From: Candidatus Laterigemmans baculatus
GTDB taxonomy: Bacteria > Planctomycetota > Planctomycetia > Pirellulales > Pirellulaceae
NCBI RefSeq assembly: GCF_010367455.1
Contig: NZ_WRPR01000078.1
Coordinates: forward strand, 18,729 to 82,728
DNA: 64,000 nucleotides
Direction of reading: 5' to 3'
Position numbers and translations under genes: made by a program. Shown one piece after another: positions 37,632 to 48,155 of this stretch. The notes beneath the pieces were generated by a model. That model searched no databases and was not told where the DNA came from. It saw nothing but the letters and a program-made list of their open reading frames with translations. Positions within the stretch are counted from its first letter, which is position 1, and every line of letters starts with the position of its first letter.

Positions 37632-38186
37632 TCACCGCGGCGGACGGAGCACCGACCAATCGAGCCGCCGCTGGCTGTGGGGGCGCTGGGGGCGAATCTG
37701 GCTCAGCAGGTCGCGGACTGAGAATCCGGCGTTCGGGCCCGAGAAGATCCACAGCATCGGGTGGCCATCGCCCGCCGCGAGCGTCACGGACGGCTCTTCG
37801 CCGAAGTCGACAACGGCCGGCGGAAAGCGATCGTGCTCGGTGCTCAAGATCACCTGGTCGACGAGCGACAACGCGATCTCACTGTGCTTCGGCCGTCTCT
37901 TCACGACGCGCTGCCAGAGGCCGTTCGCCGTGACCGGAACGATCGGCCGCCGGATCCGCGGTTCACCGAACCGCGTCAGGAAATCGATGGCAGTCGACAC
38001 AACCTCCCGCCAGTCCGAGTCCCACGCGTCGTCGCTATCGGCGAACTCCGCGAAACCAGCCTCCGCAAAGCAATCATCCGCATCGACCGGCGACGGCCAC
38101 ACGGCAAGCACCTGCACCGCCGAGGGCAGCGTTATGGTACCGGCACCGGTCAGAACCGCGTCCCAGTGGAACGTCTGGATCTTCAA
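37632..38186 (-). CDS. Hypothetical protein
   Basis: A 184-residue protein starting MKIQTFHWDAVLTG. The sequence has protein-like alternation of strands and helices (EVVSTAIDFLTRFGEPRIRR, then LVDQVILSTEH) and no signal peptide or membrane segment. The antisense frame is long but Ser/Arg-rich, so this frame is preferred. I do not recognise the family. It sits at the left end of the island next to the tRNA fragment. Confidence 0.5.
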   Translation of the reverse strand: MKIQTFHWDAVLTGAGTITLPSAVQVLAVWPSPVDADDCFAEAGFAEFADSDDAWDSDWREVVSTAIDFLTRFGEPRIRRPIVPVTANGLWQRVVKRRPKHSEIALSLVDQVILSTEHDRFPPAVVDFGEEPSVTLAAGDGHPMLWIFSGPNAGFSVRDLLSQIRPQRPHSQRRLDWSVLRPPR

Positions 38187-38779
38187 TTGTTTTGGCTCCC
38201 CTGGTACATCTCTGCCTCACGGTCTGGGTGAAGTTCAGATTGACGCGCGGGTACCAGTAATCGCCATTCGGGGGGGGCGCACCGCTCAGCAGTGTCTCTG
38301 GCATCCCATCGCCTGCTCGGCAGCTTCCTATGAGCGCGCGGAGCACAGACAACGATTGCGAGACCGCTCGCTTCCCTTCTACACGGTTTTGCCTCTGTGC
38401 ACCCGAACGGTATCTCACTCGCAAACGCCAACGTTAGCGAAACCCGAATCCGCCGCCCCCGTGGGCCTGCCGGTGGGCCCATCAGCAGCCATCGAGGCCG
38501 AACTGCTAAACCTGTTCCGGACCCTCGACCCAGCCGCCCAAGCCGACCTGCTAGCCGTGGGGAGGGCCCCCTGAAGGGCTCGATGTGGTGGCCCGTTGTC
38601 GCTTTTGATCTCGGCCTCGCCGCGCAGCTATGATAGAGGAACGAAAGTACACACGGTACCGAAGCGTCGCCAGTTGATTGCGAACCGGTGTTGCAGGCAG
38701 CCGCGGGATCCACTACCGACGCCGTCAGAACTGCACCGAGCGCGACGTCGGTGCCGGTCCCCAGAACGAGAGGTTCGCC
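38187..38779. other. Intergenic with a possible gene remnant
   Basis: Positions about 38430-38574 on the plus strand read PSAAIEAELLNLFRTLDPAA followed by QADLLAV and a stop, a helical stretch that looks like the end of a regulatory or recombinase-type protein. No intact gene contains it. The promoter of the PIN module should lie in 38600-38779. Confidence 0.4.
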
Positions 38780-39538
38780 ATGGATGATCTGGAGAATGTC
38801 GAGCTCGATTTTAGGATCGAAGGAGACAACGTGCATCCAGACACTGTGCCACTCCGTGATCTGCTTCGCGCGGTGCAGTTGTACGAACGTGCCGTTCGAA
38901 TCGCCTCGAATGCCTGGGATAAAGGCGTGCACGATGAGCTCTATCTTGTACAAATAGAGGACAAGAGCGCGTCGCTCGTGCTTCGGACTTCCCCATCGCG
39001 TGCTTCCGTCGTCGAGCGGCTTCATCACCTAATTGCTGTTGAGGATCTCGCCAAGTTACCGGAACAGTGCACCAAAGCCATTGAAGAACTCGCAGGGCTG
39101 ATGGCGAAGCGAGCTTGGAATCTTTCGGTGGGCGCTCGGGGGCTTGGCGTGTATTTTCCAGCGATTCCGCGCAACTTCAAACACGGGGTTCAGGACGTCT
39201 ATAGGGAGGAAACGACTCTGTATGCCAATTTGCGGTCGGTCGACGTCGACAATCTAGCCGCCACGATTCATGTTTCCGGCGGCAAGGTTAAAGCTCGTGT
39301 TTTGAATGAAACCGTTGCGAAGAAGCTCGGCGCAAAGCTAAAGACGACCATTGAACTGAGCGGGCGAGCCGAGTGGGATACAAGAAACAGAATGCTGGTG
39401 GGATTCCTGATCCGGGAGATTGGTGAGTATGAGCCCGCGGATCCCTTGACGGCATTTGCAGAACTCGCTGCAGCCTCAGGAGGACGCTGGGACACGGTGG
39501 ATCCGGACCGCTACGCGAAAGCGATGAGGCAAGAGTGA
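38780..39538 (+). CDS. Unknown protein paired with a PIN nuclease
   Basis: A 252-residue protein starting MDDLENVELDFRIEGDNVHP. No domain is recognised. The N-terminal half is alpha/beta (RDLLRAVQLYERAVRIASNA, then DELYLVQIEDKSASLVL). The middle has a helix of KAIEELAGLMAKRAWNLSVG. The C-terminal half is beta-rich (AATIHVSGGKVKARVL, TTIELSGRAEWDTRNRML) and suggests a nucleic-acid-binding or barrel fold, by impression only. Its stop overlaps the PIN gene's GTG start (GTGA), so the two are translationally coupled, as antitoxin and toxin usually are. It is larger than typical VapB antitoxins. Confidence 0.7.
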   Translation: MDDLENVELDFRIEGDNVHPDTVPLRDLLRAVQLYERAVRIASNAWDKGVHDELYLVQIEDKSASLVLRTSPSRASVVERLHHLIAVEDLAKLPEQCTKAIEELAGLMAKRAWNLSVGARGLGVYFPAIPRNFKHGVQDVYREETTLYANLRSVDVDNLAATIHVSGGKVKARVLNETVAKKLGAKLKTTIELSGRAEWDTRNRMLVGFLIREIGEYEPADPLTAFAELAAASGGRWDTVDPDRYAKAMRQE

Positions 39539-40056
39539 AAATCTGCCTCGACACGAATGTGCTGATCTGGGGGGTCCGTGGCGCTGCGTCGCCTGGTCAG
39601 GACGAAATGGTCCAATATGCAAGAAATGCCCTAATGCGGATGAGTGTGGAGCGAGCCGAAATGGCGATCCCCACGCCCGTTATGTCCGAGTATTTAGTCG
39701 ATTCCGACACGGGCAGGCGGGAGAATGAAGTCAAGACGCTTAGGAAGAACTTTCAAATATTGCCCTTCGACGCTTTGGCGGCCAGCGAAGCTGCACTGCT
39801 CGTCAAATCCTCTAGGACGAACCGTGAGGAGCATTTCGGGGGGAGAGTCGCGATTAAGTTCGATGCGATGATTCTTGCGTGGGCGATTGTTCATAAGTGC
39901 CACTGCATATTGACCTACAACACCCGCGAGATGTCTACGATAGCGCGTGGGAGAATTGCGGTTCAAGACCTCGTTCAGTTCGTCGATGCGCCGCAGTCGT
40001 CGATGCTGCCGCCATCACCGCGGCAAACCGATCTGGACGATTTTTTTAAGCCGTGA
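39535..40056 (+). CDS. PIN-domain nuclease
   Basis: A 173-residue PIN-fold protein, likely an RNase. The GTG at 39535 overlaps the upstream stop. The opening KICLDTNVLIWG gives metal-binding Asp6, Glu52 lies in VMSEYLVD, and Asp110 in KFDAMILAWAI. The fourth acidic position, normally in a T-x-D motif, is Asn129 in LTYNTRE. The tail TDLDDFFKP is acidic. VapC-like toxins cut tRNA or rRNA, and PIN proteins in defence modules act similarly. It is coupled to a 252-residue unknown protein and ends 11 nt from the stop of the convergent hsdR gene. Confidence 0.85.
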   Translation: MKICLDTNVLIWGVRGAASPGQDEMVQYARNALMRMSVERAEMAIPTPVMSEYLVDSDTGRRENEVKTLRKNFQILPFDALAASEAALLVKSSRTNREEHFGGRVAIKFDAMILAWAIVHKCHCILTYNTREMSTIARGRIAVQDLVQFVDAPQSSMLPPSPRQTDLDDFFKP

Positions 40057-40067
40057 TCCTCCGTTTC

Positions 40068-43000
40068 TTACACCCATCCCTCGCAGAGCACCGCGGCCTG
40101 CTCTAGGACCTCTTTGGTGGCTTCGGCTTGGAGGTCAGGGGGGTAGCCGTGTTTGCGGAGGATTCGGCGGACTAGGACTCGGATTCGGGCTCTTGCCGAT
40201 TCGCGTTCGGTCCAGTCGATGGTGACGCTGCGGCGGACGGTTTGGACGAGCTCGGTGGCGATCACTTTCAGCTCGTCGCTCCCCATCGCTTCCATCGCGC
40301 TTTCGTTCTGGGCCAGCGCGTCATAGAAGCAGATTTCGTCGTCGCTCAGCCCCAGCTCTTCGCCTCGCCGCTGGGCCGCCTGCAGGCTTTTGGCCATCTT
40401 GATCAGGTCGTCGATTAGCTCGACCGTCGAAATCGAGCGGTTGTGGTAGGCGGTCAGGACCTGCTTGAGCATCTCGGAGAACGACCGCGACTGCGTGACA
40501 TTTCGCTTCGCCTGGAATTTCACTTCGTCCGAGAGCAGCTTCTTGAGCAGCTCGGCGGCGACGTTCTTGTACGGGAGCGAACGAACTTCCTCGAGGAACT
40601 CGTCTGACAGGATCGAAACATCGGGCCGCTCCATCCCGGCCGCGGCAAAAACGTCGATCACTTCGTCGCTGGCGGTGACGACGGCTTTGGAGACCAGTTG
40701 GCGAACGGCGTGGTCGAGCTCCGATTCCGATTTGCCGCTGGGCGAATACTTGCGGAACGCGGTCCGCACGATCTGGAAGAAGGCGACGTCCTCGCGAATC
40801 TCGTGGGCGTATTCGGAGGTCGGGCAGAGGGCGAAGGCGCGGGACAGGTTGTCGACGTGGGCGATCCACCGCTGACGCCCCTCCTCCTGCTCGAGCAGAA
40901 AGTCCTGGGCGGCCACCATCAGCGAGAGCCGATCCCCTGCTCTGCCGCTGGTCCACCGCGACCAGTCGAAACCGTGGAGCATGTCGCAGCACAGCTCGTA
41001 GTGCTTTTGCAGGGCCTCGACCGCTTCGCGGGTGTCGACCGTCGTCTGTCCCTTGCCGCCGCTCTCGGTGTAGGTCCGCAGCGCCTTTTGCAACGCGTCG
41101 CCGATCCCCAAGTAGTCGACGACCAGCCCGCCCGGTTTTTCGCGGAACACGCGGTTGACCCGCGCGATCGCCTGCATCAGCCCGTGCCCCTGCATCGGTT
41201 TGTCGACGTACATCGTGTGCAGCGAGGGAGCGTCGAAACCGGTCAGCCACATATCGCGGACGATCACCAGCCGGAACGGGCTGCTGGGGTCTTTGAACTG
41301 CGTGGCCAGCGCCCGGCGTCGCTGCTTGGTGCGGATATGCTTCTGCCACTCCGCCCCGTCGGAGGCCGAGCCGGTCATGATCACCTTCACGAAGCCCTGG
41401 TCGTCGTCGATGTCCCGCTCGCTCGCCGCCGATTTGGTGAAGCGATACGTGCGGGCCTCGGGCGATTCGGCCACCTGCGCCAGCGCCCCGTCTTGGGCGA
41501 GCTTCCCATCCGGCTGCGGCTTACCGGCCCACTCGGGCCGCAGGCGGATGATTTCATCGTACAGCTCGACGCAGATCCGGCGGCTCATGCAGACGATCAT
41601 CCCTTTGCCGTCCAGCGACTCGAGCCGCTTTTCAAAATGCTCGACCACGTCCCGGGCCAGCACCCGGATGCGGTCATCATCGCCGACCATCGACTCGAGC
41701 GCCGCCCATCGGGACTTCAGCTTCTCCCGGGTCTCCGATTCCTCCTCCTCGGTGATCGCTTCAAAGTCGTCGTCGATGCCGCTGACCGCTTTGTCCTCCA
41801 GCGCCAGCTTGATCACCCGGCTCTCGTAGTAGATCGGCACGGTCGCCTTGTCTTCGACCGCCCGCTGGATGTCATAGACGCTGATGTAGTCGCCAAAGAC
41901 CGCGCGGGTGTTTTTGTCGCTCTGCTCGATCGGCGTCCCGGTGAACCCGATGAAGGAAGCGTTGGGGAGTGCGTCGCGGATGTTGCGAGCGAACCCGTAG
42001 GAGATTTTTTCGGGGTCCTTCTTATCGCGGCGAGCCCGAAACCCGTACTGGCTGCGGTGGGCCTCGTCGGCGATCACGACGACGTTGCTCCGCTCGGTCA
42101 GCGTAGGGAATTTTCCCGACGTCTCGGCGAACTTGTGGACGGTGGTGAAGACGACGCCCCCGGAGGCGACTTGCAGCAGCTCGCGGAGGTGCTCGATCGA
42201 GTCGGCCTGCACCGGCTTCTGCCGGAGGATTTCATAGCACCGCTGGAATTGGCCAAACAGCTGGTCGTCCAGGTCGTTGCGGTCGGTCAGCACGACCAGC
42301 GTCGGGTTGTTCATCCGCGGATCGGCGACGACCAATCCCGCGTAGAAGAGCATCGTAAAACTCTTGCCGCTCCCCTGCGTGTGCCAGACGACCCCGCCAC
42401 GGTGATCGCCGCCGGGGCGGCTGGCCGCGACGGTCGATTCGATGGCGGCCTGGGCCGCGTGGAACTGGTGGTAGCCGGCCAGGATCTTGTGGACGCGGTC
42501 GCTGTCGGTGTCGTCCTCGAACAGCACAAAATTCTGCACCAGCGGCAGCAGACGCTCCGGGGCTAGCGCGCCGCGGATCAGGATTTCCAGCTCCGTCTTG
42601 CCTTTGACCGGCCGTTCCTCCTCAACGGTCCGCCACGGCTTGAACCACTCACGGCCGGCCGTCAGCGAGCCAATTTGAGCCTTGTGGCCGTCACTGACGA
42701 CCAGCAGCTCGTTGTAGTGGAACAGCGAGGGGATCTGCGCCTCGTAGGTCCCCAGTTGCTTGAAGGCGTCGTCGATCGTCGCCTCCTGGTCGGCCGCGCT
42801 CTTGAGCTCGAGGACCGCGATCGGCAGCCCGTTGACGAAAACGACGACGTCGGGCCGCCGCGTGTGGCCGCTCTCCTGGACCGTGAACTGGTTGACGGCC
42901 AGGAAGTCGTTCGCCGCGGGCGAGTCGCAGTTCAACAACCGCACCCGGTCGCCGGCGATCGAGCCGTCGTCGCGGCGGTACTCAACCTCGACCCCGTCGC

Positions 43001-43283
43001 GGAGCATCGCGTGGAAGCGGCGGTTAGCGGCGATCAGCGTCGGCGCGTCGATTCGCAAAACGTTCCGCAGCGCCTCGTCGCGGGCCTCGGCCGGCACGTC
43101 GGGGTTCAGCCGGTCAATCGCTTCCCGCAGCCGCCCAGCGAGCACCACGTCGCCAAAGGAGTCCCGTTCGGGTGAGTCACCATCAGGGGCGAGCTCAGGG
43201 CCAGAGGCGGTCGAATATCCAAGCTCGGCCAGCCAATCGAGGGCGGCCTGTTCGACGGTGGTTTCGTTGAAGGCGAGGGACAT
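40068..43283 (-). CDS. hsdR: Type I restriction enzyme R subunit
   Basis: A 1071-residue motor/nuclease subunit (start at ATG 43283, MSLAFNET; upstream sequence is repeat-like). It has a PD-(D/E)xK nuclease motif, [19 protein letters not shown], in the N-terminal region. The SF2 translocase follows with Walker [29 protein letters not shown] and later helicase motifs ([23 protein letters not shown]). A C-terminal helical region contacts the methylase complex. It cuts unmodified DNA at random sites after translocation. It is in one minus-strand set with hsdM, hsdS and a HIRAN gene, and looks intact. Confidence 0.95.
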   Translation of the reverse strand: MSLAFNETTVEQAALDWLAELGYSTASGPELAPDGDSPERDSFGDVVLAGRLREAIDRLNPDVPAEARDEALRNVLRIDAPTLIAANRRFHAMLRDGVEVEYRRDDGSIAGDRVRLLNCDSPAANDFLAVNQFTVQESGHTRRPDVVVFVNGLPIAVLELKSAADQEATIDDAFKQLGTYEAQIPSLFHYNELLVVSDGHKAQIGSLTAGREWFKPWRTVEEERPVKGKTELEILIRGALAPERLLPLVQNFVLFEDDTDSDRVHKILAGYHQFHAAQAAIESTVAASRPGGDHRGGVVWHTQGSGKSFTMLFYAGLVVADPRMNNPTLVVLTDRNDLDDQLFGQFQRCYEILRQKPVQADSIEHLRELLQVASGGVVFTTVHKFAETSGKFPTLTERSNVVVIADEAHRSQYGFRARRDKKDPEKISYGFARNIRDALPNASFIGFTGTPIEQSDKNTRAVFGDYISVYDIQRAVEDKATVPIYYESRVIKLALEDKAVSGIDDDFEAITEEEESETREKLKSRWAALESMVGDDDRIRVLARDVVEHFEKRLESLDGKGMIVCMSRRICVELYDEIIRLRPEWAGKPQPDGKLAQDGALAQVAESPEARTYRFTKSAASERDIDDDQGFVKVIMTGSASDGAEWQKHIRTKQRRRALATQFKDPSSPFRLVIVRDMWLTGFDAPSLHTMYVDKPMQGHGLMQAIARVNRVFREKPGGLVVDYLGIGDALQKALRTYTESGGKGQTTVDTREAVEALQKHYELCCDMLHGFDWSRWTSGRAGDRLSLMVAAQDFLLEQEEGRQRWIAHVDNLSRAFALCPTSEYAHEIREDVAFFQIVRTAFRKYSPSGKSESELDHAVRQLVSKAVVTASDEVIDVFAAAGMERPDVSILSDEFLEEVRSLPYKNVAAELLKKLLSDEVKFQAKRNVTQSRSFSEMLKQVLTAYHNRSISTVELIDDLIKMAKSLQAAQRRGEELGLSDDEICFYDALAQNESAMEAMGSDELKVIATELVQTVRRSVTIDWTERESARARIRVLVRRILRKHGYPPDLQAEATKEVLEQAAVLCEGWV

Positions 43284-43569
43284 GCGGTCGCGAGGCACAG
43301 GTGCGGAGTCGGAAGAGCCCCGATGATAGTCAAACGCTTGCCTCGCGTGGGGGGGCAGCTGGCTGAATAGCGTCGGTGTGCAAGGATGGGCGGAGCGGCC
43401 AGCCACAGAGAGCACGGAGGGCACGGAGAGAAGGAGGAGGGCTGCGATCGGGTGAGCCAGCCATCGCGCGCACCAGCCACAGAGTGGCGACAGAGAATAG
43501 CCCACGGCGTGAGCCGTGGGTTGGCGGCCCCGCCACGCGCGCACCAGCCCCAGCGGGGCGACACAGGGA

Positions 43570-44316
43570 TCACCCCGCCGGCACGCCCGCGACGATCGGC
43601 TCGAATTCTTCGCCGCGGCAGGGCTGGAAGTCGGCCGGCCAGCAGGCTCGCAGCCGGCAGAGCAGCCGTTGCTGCATCGGCGCGTCTTGGTTGACCCGCT
43701 GGACGAACAGCCGCACCTCGTTCGTCGGGCACTCCTCGAGGAGATGCCTGACGTCGGCGGCGAGATAGCGGGGGACGTAACCCAGCGGGGTGCCGTGGGC
43801 AAAGATCGCCACCGCGTTCGGGTCCTTCGGGTTCAGCGGCTGAGGACGGAGCTGGAGCTCGTCCCCCGGGTGCAACTGCTCGAGCACCGGGCCGGCGTTG
43901 GGCAGGTGGTAGCGGACGCCGTGGGCGAAAAAGTGATTGATGAAGCAGCCGCGGGAGTCCGGCACCGGGCAGGGGAATAATTCCACCGCGTCGGTTTGCT
44001 TGATACCCTGCGTCCGCCCCAGCACCACCAGCGGCTCCGGAGACTCGTCGGCGCTCAGCCCGCTCCACTCCAGGTAGGCCTTGAATTCAGGCCGGGACGG
44101 CGGCAGCAGGCGGTTTTTGAACAGCGGGAACAGCTCGTCCGATTCGTAGACCTGCTCGAGCTCCGGCATCCCGTCAAAGGGCTGGAAACCGGGCAGCGTC
44201 TGGGCTCCCCGAGTGTACCGGAAGCGGTAGACGCTGCCATCGAAGTCCAAGCGGCCCACGGGCCCCCACACGGGCGGCGGTTCTTTCATGTGCCAGGCGA
44301 CGTACAGGAAGTTCAT
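43570..44316 (-). CDS. HIRAN domain protein in a restriction locus
   Basis: A 248-residue protein (start at ATG 44316, [14 protein letters not shown]). The N-terminal half ([20 protein letters not shown], then [15 protein letters not shown]) resembles HipA-N-like or antitoxin-related folds. The C-terminal third ([20 protein letters not shown], then [14 protein letters not shown]) is a HIRAN domain, which in helicases such as HLTF binds 3' DNA ends. It lies between hsdS and hsdR in a type I restriction locus. A role in sensing DNA ends or supporting restriction is inference from context. The 286-bp gap to hsdR holds repeats with GCACGGAGGGCACGGAGA and an inverted AGCCCACGGC/GCCGTGGG pair. Confidence 0.85.
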   Translation of the reverse strand: MNFLYVAWHMKEPPPVWGPVGRLDFDGSVYRFRYTRGAQTLPGFQPFDGMPELEQVYESDELFPLFKNRLLPPSRPEFKAYLEWSGLSADESPEPLVVLGRTQGIKQTDAVELFPCPVPDSRGCFINHFFAHGVRYHLPNAGPVLEQLHPGDELQLRPQPLNPKDPNAVAIFAHGTPLGYVPRYLAADVRHLLEECPTNEVRLFVQRVNQDAPMQQRLLCRLRACWPADFQPCRGEEFEPIVAGVPAG

Positions 44317-44699
44317 GGGGCTCAGTCTAACGATGCGGCATAGCGCCGGTGCATCCGCCGGTGTGACGGTTTCGCCTCTCGCTATGGCGGCTGACCCGGT
44401 GTGGAGTTCGGCGAGCCGGAGTTTAAATGAGCTTAAATAAGTAAGCCGTGGTGGACCAACGGTTTGCGGCAATCCCATAGCGTGCAACGCCAGTCAAATT
44501 AAATGCCGGCGTCTCTAGTGTTAGCCCACTGTCGCTCCCGCCGATACTAGCCGCGTTGTCCGTGGACGCCCTCGCGTGTTGGAAGAGTAGCTTGAGTTGA
44601 ATCAGCGACTTACCGATACTGATCCAGAGCTCGTCTGCCATGTGTAGAAGGAGTAGCGAAGCCGTCCTTCGGGGCGGCTTCAGCTGTTTTAGGGGTTGG
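44317..44699. other. Intergenic with UUCG-type hairpin
   Basis: No gene is supported. A 10-bp stem with a TTCG loop (44658-44681, one G-T pair) lies 18 nt past the small frame's stop and may end or pause hsdM-hsdS transcription. There is no strong U-run. Confidence 0.5.
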
Positions 44700-44831
44700 T
44701 TACCATCCCTGCTGCTCCTTCCCGAGTTGCTCCACGTCGTAGGCGAGATCGCGGTCGACCTCGATCACGGGGTACATCGGCAACGGGCCTGCGTCACCGC
44801 CCAGGCCCGCGTCGTGCTGCGGTCCGGTCAC
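44700..44831 (-). CDS. 43-codon small frame coupled to hsdS
   Basis: A frame beginning GTG that overlaps the hsdS stop codon (GTGA), ending in TAA. It reads [20 protein letters not shown] and then VIEVDRDLAYDVEQLGKEQQ, GW at the end. The second half is helix-like and acidic. It could be a real small protein, the N-terminus of a lost downstream gene, or chance. Coupling to hsdS is the main reason to list it. Confidence 0.35.
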   Translation of the reverse strand: MTGPQHDAGLGGDAGPLPMYPVIEVDRDLAYDVEQLGKEQQGW

Positions 44832-46174
44832 ACCGCCGCCTCCACCACCCGCTCGGCATCGAACACACGCAATTCGCCCGAGAGGAGCTTGGGGAGGAGC
44901 GTGTCGCGGAGGGCCGCGAGCGTGCGGGATTCATCTTCATTTTGGTGAACTCTATCCAACGTCGGCGAGAAGACGCTGGCCGCTCTCGCCTGAATCTCAC
45001 ATGGCGGGATGAGTACACGAATCTTCCGGAGCTCGCTTTGGCGGATTCCGACGACCGTTGTACCGGTTGCTTTTGATGCTAGCTCAACTTGTGCGTCATC
45101 GGATGCGATCCACATGTATAAGTAAGCAGGATCACAGATTGCGGGGGCCGCTCGTATGCCGAATAGTCGCTGGCTGAGGCAAAGTCTTGTGTTCCGCGAG
45201 AGGAAATATAATTCTCCCAGCGGCGCCTCCGAAGTCATTAGAATGTCGCCCGTTTGAAGTTTGTCCTTCATCCACCGATCGTAAAGCTCGTCATCAACAA
45301 ATTTGAATGTTTCAGGGCGAATCAGCCTTCCGCCTTTGATGTTTTTCGCGGAGACGGCAGGGATCCCTGACAGTGACCATTTGGAGCCGAGCTTTTTTGG
45401 GGTTTTTCCGCGATAGTCGATGATGAGCGACGTGCATTCATCGATTGTTTCCCATCTCCAGCCATGAGGTACCAAGCCGTTCCCCTGGTGATTTAGTTCA
45501 CTTGGAAACAACCTCGCCGTGGCCTCGTCCATGCCCGGTGGTTGGCGGCCGTCCATTTTGGCTCGCACCGGGTCGAAATCGACGAACCAGCTCTTGAAGA
45601 TCGCCGCGGCCAGCGACTCCAGCGTCGCATTCATCCGCCGGTTTAACTCGATCTTGTCGTCCAGAGCACCCAGGATCGAGGCGATCGCCCGCTGCTCGGA
45701 TAGAGGGGGTAGCAGTATCGGATAGTCTCGAATTTGCGGTCCGCTAATATGCGGAATGGAGCTCCCCGTTCGGACGGATTCTACATATGTACGAAATTCC
45801 CGGTTGCCGATCAGGTACGGTAGGAAGTCCTGATGAAGCCCTTTTTTGGAACGAAGCCTCGCGACTCGTTGCACGAGCAGACACGGTAAGTCCTCCTTGC
45901 GAACGCGACACCAGTTTTTGCCTACTTTGGAGCCGTCCATTCCAATGAGTACATCACCAGGCTGCAGGAGAAATTTCTCGAGCTCCGGTGAAACTACAGG
46001 CCAGTACCTAGCTTTTTCCGCCCAGTAGAATGCCCCTTCTTTCACGTTATCGCCGCGCGCAAGACGCGTGCCAGTTTGGGCGTTTGTAGTGAATTGGGAG
46101 CTTTTAAAGGCAGGGCCCGTTTGTAGCTCGACTAAGGGGCCGAGCTTTGTCTGCGTCCAGCCTTTAATTTCCAT
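44828..46174 (-). CDS. hsdS: Type I restriction enzyme S subunit
   Basis: A 448-residue specificity subunit with two target-recognition domains. Each ends in the family phrase for the conserved helices: [20 protein letters not shown] near residue 155-175, and [20 protein letters not shown] near 395-415. The central helix region has [20 protein letters not shown]. HsdS reads the bipartite DNA target for both methylation and cleavage. Target specificity cannot be predicted by eye. Its start overlaps the hsdM stop by 11 nt. GC content looks lower in its recognition domains, common for horizontally exchanged hsdS. Confidence 0.94.
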   Translation of the reverse strand: MEIKGWTQTKLGPLVELQTGPAFKSSQFTTNAQTGTRLARGDNVKEGAFYWAEKARYWPVVSPELEKFLLQPGDVLIGMDGSKVGKNWCRVRKEDLPCLLVQRVARLRSKKGLHQDFLPYLIGNREFRTYVESVRTGSSIPHISGPQIRDYPILLPPLSEQRAIASILGALDDKIELNRRMNATLESLAAAIFKSWFVDFDPVRAKMDGRQPPGMDEATARLFPSELNHQGNGLVPHGWRWETIDECTSLIIDYRGKTPKKLGSKWSLSGIPAVSAKNIKGGRLIRPETFKFVDDELYDRWMKDKLQTGDILMTSEAPLGELYFLSRNTRLCLSQRLFGIRAAPAICDPAYLYMWIASDDAQVELASKATGTTVVGIRQSELRKIRVLIPPCEIQARAASVFSPTLDRVHQNEDESRTLAALRDTLLPKLLSGELRVFDAERVVEAAV

Positions 46175-47747
46175 ATCCCAGTCCTTCCAAGTTCGACCGG
46201 ATCGCCTTCTCGAGCTTCGCCGACTCCTCGAACTGCTCGTTCAGCTCTTCGGTCAGCCGCCGCATCTTTTCCTCGAAGGGCTCGTCGTCCTCTTCGAGCT
46301 CTTCGGCCCCCACGTACCTTCCCGGCGTCAGCACGTAGCCGTGCTCGGTGATTTCGTCTTTGCTCGCGGAACGGCAGAAGCCGGGGACGTCGGTGTAGTC
46401 GTCGATCGCAGTCGGCTTGAAACCGGGGTCGCCTCGCCAGCAGCGGTAGGTGTCGGCGATCAGCTCGATTTCGCAGTCGGGTAAGTCCCGATGCACGCGG
46501 TCGATCATCGTCCCCAGCTTCCGGGCGTCGATGAACAGCGTCTCACCTCGGCGATCCCGCCGCCGCCCGTCGTGCTTGCGGCGAGTTAAAAACCAGAGGC
46601 AGACCGGGATCTGCGTGCTGTAGAACAATTGGCCGGGGAGCGCGACCATGCAGTCAACCAAGTCGGCTTCGATGATCGCTCGGCGGATTTCGCCTTCGCC
46701 CGACTGGTTGCTGCTCATCGAGCCGTTGGCCAGCACGAACCCGGCCAAGCCGCCGGGGGCCAAGTGGTGGATGAAGTGCTGGACCCAAGCGTAGTTGGCG
46801 TTCCCCTTCGGCGGCGTTCCGTACTTCCACCGCACGTCGTCGTCGCGGCGGTGCCAGTCCGAATCGTTGAAGGGCGGGTTGGCCAGCACGAAGTCGGCCT
46901 TCAGGTCCTTGTGTAGGTCGCGGCGAAAGGTATCGGCGTGCTCCGGCCCCAAATCCCCTTCGATCCCGCGGATCGCGAGATTCATCAGCGCCAGCCGCCG
47001 CGTCGTTGGGTTCGACTCCTGGCCGTAAATCGCGATGTCGCCGATCCGCCCGCCGTGCTCCTCGACGAACTTTTCGCTCTGCACGAACATCCCGGCCGAG
47101 CCGCAGCAGGGGTCGTAGACGCGGCCCTTGTACGGGGCGAGCATCTCGACCAGCACGCGGACGACGCACCGCGGCGTGTAGAACTGGCCTCCCTTCTTGC
47201 CTTCGGCGCTGGCGAACTCCGAGAGGAAGTATTCGTAGACGCGGCCCAGGATGTCTTTGCTGCGGTTCTCGGCGTCGCCGAGCCCGATCGTGCCGATCAA
47301 GTCGATCAGCTCGCCGAGCCGCTGTTTGTCGAGCGCCGGCCGAGCAAAATCCTTGGGCAACACGCCCCTGAGCCGCGGGTTGTCGCGTTCGATCGCGATC
47401 ATCGCCTCGTCGACCAGCTTGCCGATTCCCGGCTGGCGGGCGCTATCCTGCAGGTGCTGCCAGCGGGCTTCGGGGGGAACCCAGAACACGTTCGCCCCCC
47501 GGTACTCGTCCGGATCCTCCGGGTCGGCCCCTTCGAACTCCCCTTCCCCGGCCAAGAGCGCCGCGTGCAGCTCTTCGAACGCGTCGGAGATGTACTTGAG
47601 GAACACGAGCCCCAGGACGACATGCTTGTACTCGGCCGCGTCGAGGTTGTTCCGCAGCTTATCGGCCGCCAACCATAGCTTGGCCTCGAACCCCAGATTC
47701 GCGCCGTTCCCGTCTTTTGCTTGCTTCTTACTAGCCCGCTTCGCCAT
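46164..47747 (-). CDS. hsdM: Type I restriction enzyme M subunit
   Basis: A 527-residue adenine N6-methyltransferase (start at ATG 47747, [13 protein letters not shown]). The N-terminal helical domain includes [20 protein letters not shown]. The AdoMet motif I is [10 protein letters not shown] and the catalytic motif IV is [27 protein letters not shown] before motif I is typical. It methylates the target in complex with HsdS. It is the first gene of the minus-strand restriction set. Confidence 0.95.
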   Translation of the reverse strand: MAKRASKKQAKDGNGANLGFEAKLWLAADKLRNNLDAAEYKHVVLGLVFLKYISDAFEELHAALLAGEGEFEGADPEDPDEYRGANVFWVPPEARWQHLQDSARQPGIGKLVDEAMIAIERDNPRLRGVLPKDFARPALDKQRLGELIDLIGTIGLGDAENRSKDILGRVYEYFLSEFASAEGKKGGQFYTPRCVVRVLVEMLAPYKGRVYDPCCGSAGMFVQSEKFVEEHGGRIGDIAIYGQESNPTTRRLALMNLAIRGIEGDLGPEHADTFRRDLHKDLKADFVLANPPFNDSDWHRRDDDVRWKYGTPPKGNANYAWVQHFIHHLAPGGLAGFVLANGSMSSNQSGEGEIRRAIIEADLVDCMVALPGQLFYSTQIPVCLWFLTRRKHDGRRRDRRGETLFIDARKLGTMIDRVHRDLPDCEIELIADTYRCWRGDPGFKPTAIDDYTDVPGFCRSASKDEITEHGYVLTPGRYVGAEELEEDDEPFEEKMRRLTEELNEQFEESAKLEKAIRSNLEGLGYGN

Positions 47748-47840
47748 CGCTTGATCTGCTCCAGAACGCGTTCCCTGCGAAGCGGAACACATTAGCCCCC
47801 CGGCGGAGGCTGAGCCAGTAGAGACGCGAAAGCAGCTTGT

Positions 47841-48095
47841 TTAGCTAGCCGCCAGATCGCTATCAACGCGTCTCACGTGATCCTCCGAAAGTCGCTTTCT
47901 GTCCTCGTGCGGTGAACTGTTCCTTTGGGATCGGGATTCACGGCCCCACAGCGGCGGATTCGCCGGGCAGGTTCCGTCGGGCCGCGGGTGGGTGATCATG
48001 TGGTTTAGGTGGCCGGGGCGGTTTTTGTTGACTTGGATGCCGCAGCGGTCTCCTTGGGGGAGGTAGTGGGGGCACTGGGTTCGGCAGATGGTCAA
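47841..48095 (-). CDS. Small Cys/His-rich protein of planctomycete elements
   Basis: An 84-residue protein. The first 50 residues carry several Cys and His (TICRTQCPHYLPQGDRCGIQ, then HLNHMITHPRPDGTCPANPP) and look like a zinc-binding knuckle. The rest is Ser/Arg-rich and may be non-native. From memory, similar short proteins occur in planctomycete integrated elements next to relatives of the two genes upstream. Function unknown. Confidence 0.5.
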   Translation of the reverse strand: MTICRTQCPHYLPQGDRCGIQVNKNRPGHLNHMITHPRPDGTCPANPPLWGRESRSQRNSSPHEDRKRLSEDHVRRVDSDLAAS

Positions 48096-48155
48096 GCGGT
48101 CGGCGAGCCGCTGTCGTCTCGAGTGGTGAGCGTCCCGCGCAGCTGCAGCGCCAAC

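Noticed and set aside
37483..38574. Plus-strand frame of 363 codons at the island's left end
   Set aside because: Its centre is Ser/Arg-rich and antisense to the more protein-like 37632-38186 gene. Only the first 50 and last 45 codons look plausible, noted as possible remnants.
40698..42566. Plus-strand open frame of about 620 codons
   Set aside because: Antisense to hsdR; the hsdR motifs are unambiguous.
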